A DNA stretch of 64,000 nt from Tubulanus polymorphus (Eukaryota > Nemertea > Palaeonemertea > Tubulaniformes > Tubulanidae): contig NC_134032.1 of NCBI RefSeq assembly GCF_964204645.1, positions 7,125,175 to 7,189,174 on the forward strand. Reading direction: 5' to 3'. Shown here piece by piece: positions 58,161 through 64,000 of the stretch (its first letter is position 1; each line of letters opens with the position of its first letter). The position numbers and the translations under genes are program-made. Below the pieces are notes generated by a model. The model did no database searches. It worked only from the letters and a program-made list of their open reading frames with translations, and had not been told where the DNA came from.

Positions 58161-60096
58161 TTAAAACTTTAATTTCAGATTCAAAAAATCTGTGGTGCTG
58201 ATGTGTACTTGAGAGATTAACAATATGACTTTAATTTCAGATTTAAACAAGAAAGAAATTCTAAAAATGGGCTTGCTGACATGGTTGTACTGAAAGCTTG
58301 CTTGGTGGTTTTGTATTTCTGTAGTAGAATTAATCGAACTTTGAACTGATTGCTTATAGAGCTAAGAGATCGGTGTTGTCTTACATCGTAAATGAAATGT
58401 TACACACGGGGACTTGGAATCGGAATGGTTTTATTGTAGACGTGGACCAAGTTAGTGCAAGCTCTTGGATAGTTGTTATTTGAATATTGCAGTGTCTTAA
58501 CGGAATCTATCATCATGTTGATAATTGCTAGATAACGTATCGGATTTGTTGAAATGATTTTGCATAGAAAAATTTACAGCTGAAAGAAAAACCGTGACTA
58601 ACTCGAGTGACTTCAAGTGAAGAGAAGCCGCACACAAAAATAGATAGGAGCCACGATTTTTCTCTTTAAAATAATAAAGACATTTAGCAAGAGTAAGTTG
58701 CATCTCCTTCAAATGACAATCCACAACGATCATCCGATAAAGTTTACTCCAGAAGTTTATTTCCACCATAGACTACCGGTGGCTCTTTGAAGAGACAGGA
58801 AACCAGTCTTCAATTCAATTCAGAATTTATTTTACAGAAAAGCGGGTTTTAAGGTTTAGATAACATTTAAAATGAAAAATATTAATGTTCATACAGAGAT
58901 TTTCCAAATGGCCGCTAACGAAAGCACCCAATGAAAGTAAAAGAAAATTAAAAGAATTTTTTAAAAACGTGAAAGTAAATGTTTTATTGTGTCAATCAAG
59001 AATGAATTGGATTGTCGGCAGCACTATGCCGCGCATGAATACCAATTTCAAGACTGATCACGCACGCTCAACCGAGGTTGGTATGCGCTGCTGAAATAAC
59101 AAAAACGATTAAACAAAATCATAAAACAATCAAAACGACAACCGATGTAGCCAATATACGAAAGGAACCTAGATTCTATTACTGCATTAAATGTGTGTAA
59201 ATATCAGAGCCCAAGAAAGTTTCTAATGAAAGTTATCGACTTCCCAAGCAAGTTATCAATCCGTGTCAGCAATATGGGCTTGCAAACATGCAAGCCCATG
59301 AAAAATCCGTGGTGCTGATGTGTACTTGAGAGATTAACAATATGACTTCATTTTCAGATTTAAAACATCATTACATATACAAACGCACGTGATATAAATT
59401 TCAATGGGGGCCGGATTCAAACAAAAATGACCCAGTTACGGTTAGTAAAAAATCCCCACCACCTGAATAACACTTGAAAGTCGACGAATAACCGATTTTA
59501 ATCAACAAAAAGCTGATTCAATTAGTAAGTAACCAAATAGACGCAAACTATAAACTTGTCAGTAATTTCTTAATTCATTAACCACTAAATTAACCTTACG
59601 TAAGGCGCTATTCTCCCAGCTAGACTTAATACATTGTTTTCGCACCATCATCCCATCAATATATTTTCTTTATAAAAGTTTTCGAGGGAGGTTAAACTGA
59701 ATTCAGCGACTTGGTAATTCGGCGAAGTTCACACACTGGCCTGAATAGAATTAAAGTCTATGAATTGAAAGATTATCTATGCATCCAATGAATTTTAAAT
59801 TTCAAATTTGTATAAAACGATAACTTTGGACAAAAACTATTTTTTGTTTCTAAAATATGAACTATTGGACTTTTACCAACCGTTACCAGGTAAGTATATA
59901 ATGTTAACGTCTCATTTTTAGAGATTACCGTCGCTGTCATCGTTTGTATGTGTAACTGGGGTAGCTCTTTTGCGCTGTTTTTCATTACACAGTCAATGGA
60001 GTTGATACCCTGGGGAAAACCAAACCAACCAAGATCTACACATAAAGCTAGTTGTAGTTAAGTAGGGCGTACGGAACCTGTGATCAGACGACGAAA
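58161..60096. other. No gene seen
   Basis: About 1.9 kb of short frames. TGTGGTGCTGATGTGTACTT plus GAGAGATTAACAATATGACT is duplicated at about 58192 and 59311. Confidence 0.4.
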
Positions 60097-60611
60097 TTGA
60101 ACATCAAAAAATTAATGAATGTGTTCACAGAGGAAGTAGATAAAATATGGGCGAGAGAGGCAATCAGGAACAGAACCAGAATCATAGAATACATCAACAA
60201 TCACATCTCAAACCGAGAACCGGCACAGCAGCGGGGCTGGAAGCCTACACACGGGATACCAGTTGTAGAAACTTCAGGGAACCACAAGACATGGGAATGT
60301 CCTCTATCCCCAGCGGAAAGAGGCAAGAGGGTTAGTGAAGAACAAAAAATGTTTCAATTGCTTAGAGACTAACCATCGTAAAACAGATTGTCGTAATACG
60401 AAAACATGTTGAGAGTGCAAACGAAGACATCATAACAGTCTGCACGAATACTTTCGTTCATTGGATAATAACTGAGGAGACAATCAGAATCAGAATCGCT
60501 ATCAAACAAAACAGCAAATGTAAACCATGTCTGAAAGGAACGTGCCAGTTGTGCTATAAGGCAATAGTGGACAGTTTGAATCGTCATGACCAGCACAGTT
60601 TCAACAGGCAC
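60097..60611 (+). pseudogene. BEL/Pao gag relic with CCHC motif
   Basis: Frames give LSPAERGKRVSEEQKMFQLL and, shifted, CFNCLETNHRKTDC, then a stop codon in the second CCHC group (C-stop-ECKRRHHNSLHEYF). The Cys/His pattern with HNSLHE is that of BEL/Pao gag. It is a different lineage from the intact BEL element and directly joins the Polinton fragment on its right. Confidence 0.75.
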
Positions 60612-60655
60612 AGATGATTACTGATCTAATTCTCTAATTAAATCAGTAATCTTTT

Positions 60656-60823
60656 CTACATTATAGCTTTTTTATTTATTGTTGTTTCATAATCAAATGT
60701 TGTTCCATCAAAAAATGCAATATTTTCAATATGTGTTATTACATCATTAATATCAAATTTCATTTCTTTCTCACGTTTAAAATCAAATCCAAAACATATA
60801 TTCGCTCCTACTGTTATATTCAT
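60656..60823 (-). pseudogene. Polinton hypothetical gene, second copy
   Basis: 55 codons starting MNITVGANICFGFDFKREKE. It is intact at the point where the 35404 copy has lost two bases, but has its own one-base loss near 60668 and stops at 60656. Confidence 0.8.
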
Positions 60824-60840
60824 ATTTATCTAACAAAAAC

Positions 60841-61024
60841 TTACTCTTTACATCTTATAACTAATTCATAAATAACAGGAAAGTTATTTAAATCAATTAA
60901 GTATCCATTATGATTTCTTACTTCTAATTTAAAATTACTAAATAGTGAAATACAAGGTTTAAAATCACTTTCGGCTAAATTATAATTCATTTGTGTTCCA
61001 AATTGTTTAACATTGTTTAACATC
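60841..61024 (-). pseudogene. Minor capsid protein, C-terminal fragment
   Basis: About 60 codons matching the last part of the protein at 35421-36173, with the same end (VIYELVIRCKE). Truncated at the junction with the ISL2EU element. Confidence 0.85.
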
Positions 61025-61053
61025 CTCACAAGACATATACAAGAGCAAAAATT

Positions 61054-62747
61054 ATGAAATGTCCAGTATGTATGGAAGCTGCAACCAACACTTCAGTTAG
61101 CATCAAGGATGATCCACAAGACATTATTTTACAGGCACCGCAGAATGGTTGGACCGAAGATATTTTAGTTTCAAAGACATTTACTTTTTTAAATATACGT
61201 GACCATGCCGTGAAATCAGGAAAAAGACTTAAGGGTGAACAATACATAGAAAAGCCACAAGACAAGGGTTACAAGTTTTTTTATGAAAACTATGTTCATA
61301 ATGTGGCCAATGTTATGAAAGAAGACACTGATTTGCTATTCGTTGGAGGTAAATGTTTTCGTTCCCAACGCAACAATGAAACCCCACATAATGTCTTGGT
61401 AGCTCTTTTCGGTGATGTAGTTCAAGTTGATCATTGTAGTTGTGCAGCTGGAAGTGGTGGTTACTGCAACCACATTATTGCTTTACTCTATTTGCTGGAC
61501 CATTGTAACAAAATGAAAATAGTCAAGTACCCAGAAATCGGTACATGTACTGACAACCCGCAAGAATGGCACCGGCCAAGAACCGCTGGAATATACCCAG
61601 AACCAATTATGAGTTATTCAGTTATCAGGCCTGAATATGGCTCCAAAAAGACTGGTATAAAATCAACACTGTATGATGCCAGGGCTGACTATTTGAAACA
61701 CTCGCAGTTCAATGATACTTTAGACTTATTTAAAAATTTAAAGATAATAAATCCGTCTTTAGGCTTTTGTCAGATGTTCAATGAACATAGAGATATGATT
61801 GACACGAAAATAGGTGTTCAAACCCCGGTCGGTAAACCCCGGTCGGTAGAGTTCTAAGTTATAAACTTAGTATTTCTGGAGGAGATTTTGAGGTTGTCAG
61901 TGATTTTTCTTCATACTCCTCAGATTCATCAGTTATTTTTGATCATTTTCCTACAATGCCTATAAGAATTCCACCCAGATTTAAATTTCCAAGGCAGCCA
62001 ACATTTTTGGAACAAGAATTCATCAATAATCTAATTGTAAATGCCCAACAATCTGTTGAACTCGAGGAACTCACTCGAAAACAGAGATTTAGTTGTGATT
62101 GGTATTCAGCTCGTAAATATCGATTGACTGCTAGAACATTTGGTACAATATTAAAACGGAAAGCAAAGGTTACAGCCAAATTTGCAGAATCACTGACATC
62201 AACTGATATTTCACATGTACCTGCTGTACGACACAGAATTGATAATGAGGACAAAGCCATATTGAAATACATTGAGTACCTAGGAAATTGTGGAAAGCTG
62301 GTATATGTTTTTCCCTGTGGTATGATAGTGAATCCCGCATTTCCCTGGCTAGGTGCTTCTCCTGATTCTTAAGTAATTGCTGATGGTGCTGGATATGGGT
62401 TACTTGAGGTCAAGTGCCCATATGTCTTTAAAGATATATCCCCTCGAGAGGCTTGTGCGGACAGTTCATTCTGCTCAGAGCTAGTCAACGGGAAGCCACA
62501 ACTTAAAAAAATCATTATTTTTATTATCAAATTCAGGGTCTGTTAGGAATTAGTGGGTTGGAGTGGGGTGATTTCGTTATTTTCACAAACAAAGGGCTTC
62601 TGATAGAACGCATAAAATTTGAATCTGAATTCTGGAATGAAATGCTACATAAACTGACAGAATTCTTCCTCATACATTTCATTCCGAACAACCTGGTGAA
62701 CTCAATGGAACTCGGAGATGAAGTTCTCTCAAAACGGATTCAACCAT
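61054..62747 (+). pseudogene. SWIM zinc finger / YqaJ-like nuclease gene of an ISL2EU element
   Basis: First part (61054-61857): a SWIM finger with C128, C130, C138 and H140 (CSCAAGSGGYCNH). A 14-bp direct duplication AACCCCGGTCGGTA (61823-61850) shifts the frame. Second part (about 61860-62372): CDWYSARKYRLTARTF and PWLGASPD, the YqaJ/lambda-exonuclease start. An in-frame TAA (62370-62372) follows. Third part: GLLEVKCPY (the E-x-K), YQIQGLLGISGLEWGDFVIF and a C-terminal helix. ISL2EU transposons encode a YqaJ nuclease beside their transposase; here the two face each other. The gene is dead through one duplication and one stop. Confidence 0.8.
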
Positions 62748-64000
62748 TATCCACTTATCTTTATTTTATTGATAAGCCTCTCCACATGGATACGTTCTGC
62801 TGCAATGGCTTGAGTCTCCCGAACATCAGACACTGACATTTGTGCATTTTGACCCAAGAATGGAGGAATATTCAAACGCATACCTGTAGGGTCGAGAAGA
62901 TCCTGGATGTCAAACCCTTTGTCTGCCATTATTACATCTCCCTGCTCGAAAGGTAACTTCAACAAACCGCTTCTAATAGTTAATTGCGGTCAGAAATACT
63001 GTCAGTGTAAAGTTGCGAACAGAAATTCACACAACCAGATGGACTGATGCCAATCAAGCCTTTGAGTGTGTTTGAACTCTTATAATTTGAATATGATTGT
63101 GATTTAAGGACTAATGATGATGGCATTTCCAATTTTATTTTATGTAGCATCAATAACTGTTCTAGTTTGGGGGTACTTCCGGGCATGAATTCTTGGGGGT
63201 ACTTCCGAATTTGAAACTTCCGGGCATGAATTTCTGGATTGATTCTCTGGATGCCCAAATATTCAAAACACCCAACCTTATATACACAAAATTCGCCCAA
63301 GATATGATAATGTCACTTACAGTTGAAACAGAAATATTGAATCGATTTGCCAAATCAACCTCAAGTAAACCCAGACGTACACAAAACAAGAAAAGGAAGA
63401 ACTCATTTCTTGGAGTTAATTTTCTTGGACGACCAAGCTTGCATTGACTGACTGTTGCATATGATTGCAGTAAATTATGTTTTCACCTCTCTGACCAGGG
63501 TTCAGGTACTCTAGCACATTTTCAAAAACAAGAATTGACGGAAAACCGGTGTAAAATGTAATTTCAGATGGCTTAATGTTTTCAATACAGAACAACTTGC
63601 TGGATAATTCTTTAGTTAGTGCAACATTCTCAGATTGCAGCTTTTCATTTATGAATCTAATATTTTCGAGTTCATTCTTCAGTTTATCAATTTCATTCTC
63701 ACTGGAATTATCATTCTCTTTATCTAAGTCTGAACACAATTCTGAATTAGACGCATAGGTACTGCAGTCACTGTTTAACTGGTGATCCTCCAAGATTTTA
63801 GATTCAGCACAAACTCCAGGTCGCTCCATGAGTTGAAGCTTATTTTTAGCACGTTGAACTGAAATGCCAGTAAAAATGTTTTTCAAGCCATTCCAGCAGG
63901 CAAACACTGATGGAACGGCCCCAGTGTGTAAAAACCTGCGACCCGCGAACAGACTATACTCAAAGTCATCTTCTTTGAAGTGCAACGAACATATGCATGA
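62747..64000 (-). pseudogene. THAP/DDE transposase gene of an ISL2EU element (runs off the window)
   Basis: From the right edge: ICSLHFKEDDFEY and FAGRRFLHTGAVPSVF (end of a THAP zinc finger), a coiled coil (about 63640-63720), ITFYTGFPS...LVFENVLEYL, then, after a frame change, LVDLANRFNISVSTVSDIII (helix-turn-helix), LIGISPSGCVNFCSQLYTDS (catalytic D) and, in a third frame, VIMADKGFDIQDLL (second D), LNIPPFL and AAERIHVERLINKIK (E). At least two frame changes and a duplicated GGGGGTACTTCCG segment near 63170-63205 break it. The catalytic domain is of the DDE_Tnp_4 type. It ends at 62747, just beyond the nuclease gene. Confidence 0.75.

Larger units (their letters stand above)
60615..61024 (-). 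mobile_element. Polinton fragment, third copy
   Basis: Collinear with 35209-35600 of the complete Polinton, with roughly 10% differences by eye. Contains the 5' half of the hypothetical gene (ATG 60823) and the end of the minor capsid gene. It stops abruptly at 61024, 30 bp before the SWIM/YqaJ gene. Confidence 0.9.

Noticed and set aside
58497-59985. Frames of 69-90 codons
   Set aside because: No motif, no splice context, no match with each other; chance frames.

Overview
The window looks like a metazoan, probably marine invertebrate, nuclear genome. No host housekeeping gene is recognisable. Almost everything identifiable is a transposable element of an animal type: Polinton/Maverick, BEL/Pao, Ty3/Gypsy with an env-like gene, P element, PIF/Harbinger, ISL2EU, hAT-like and TTAA-flanked elements, MITEs and satellites. 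Many genes have spliced exons with GT..AG borders. The phylum cannot be decided from the sequence alone.

Layout. 1-2640: fragment of a very AT-rich Polinton-like element with small zinc-finger and membrane proteins and a 24-bp minisatellite. 2660-5830: truncated Ty3/Gypsy element (integrase with chromodomain, then an env-like gene), minus strand. 6470-17990: a P-element transposase gene on the minus strand, with eight coding blocks in matching phase, split by a complete BEL/Pao retrotransposon (10707-17520; 428-bp LTRs with 3 differences; TSD ATTAG). Several copies of one MITE family lie in its introns. 18140-22360: relics (P-element, hAT-like, integrase-like pseudogene, TTAA-flanked element), an array of AAGTCGACTT palindromes and a long hairpin. 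22858-42966: a PIF/Harbinger transposon with a spliced transposase on plus and a spliced MADF-type DNA-binding gene on minus. It is split by a 14,558-bp Polinton (26082-40639) with near-identical inverted repeats and a perfect 6-bp TSD (AAACTG). 43270-50400: Harbinger-type MITE, a tandem 0.75-0.9 kb repeat with a foldback hAT-like insertion whose empty site is preserved in the second copy, and three 1476-bp satellite units. 53200-58000: decayed multi-exon gene with an LDATG motif block and a USP-like domain. 60100-61024: BEL gag relic joined to a third Polinton fragment. 61054-64000: ISL2EU element with a SWIM/YqaJ nuclease gene facing a THAP/DDE transposase gene that runs off the window.

The Polinton is the centrepiece. 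It carries packaging ATPase, retrovirus-type integrase with chromodomain, double-jelly-roll major capsid protein, minor capsid (penton-like) protein, several small membrane proteins, a coiled-coil membrane protein, a protein-primed-type DNA polymerase B and a zinc-ribbon protein resembling the late transcription factor VLTF3 of large DNA viruses. Nearly every gene begins with the same A/T element ending in AAATG. The polymerase gene is broken by frameshifts and by an internal deletion, but its 3' part retains the C-terminal half of an intein, including the splice-site end, exactly at polymerase motif C. The structural genes look open while the replication gene is dead.
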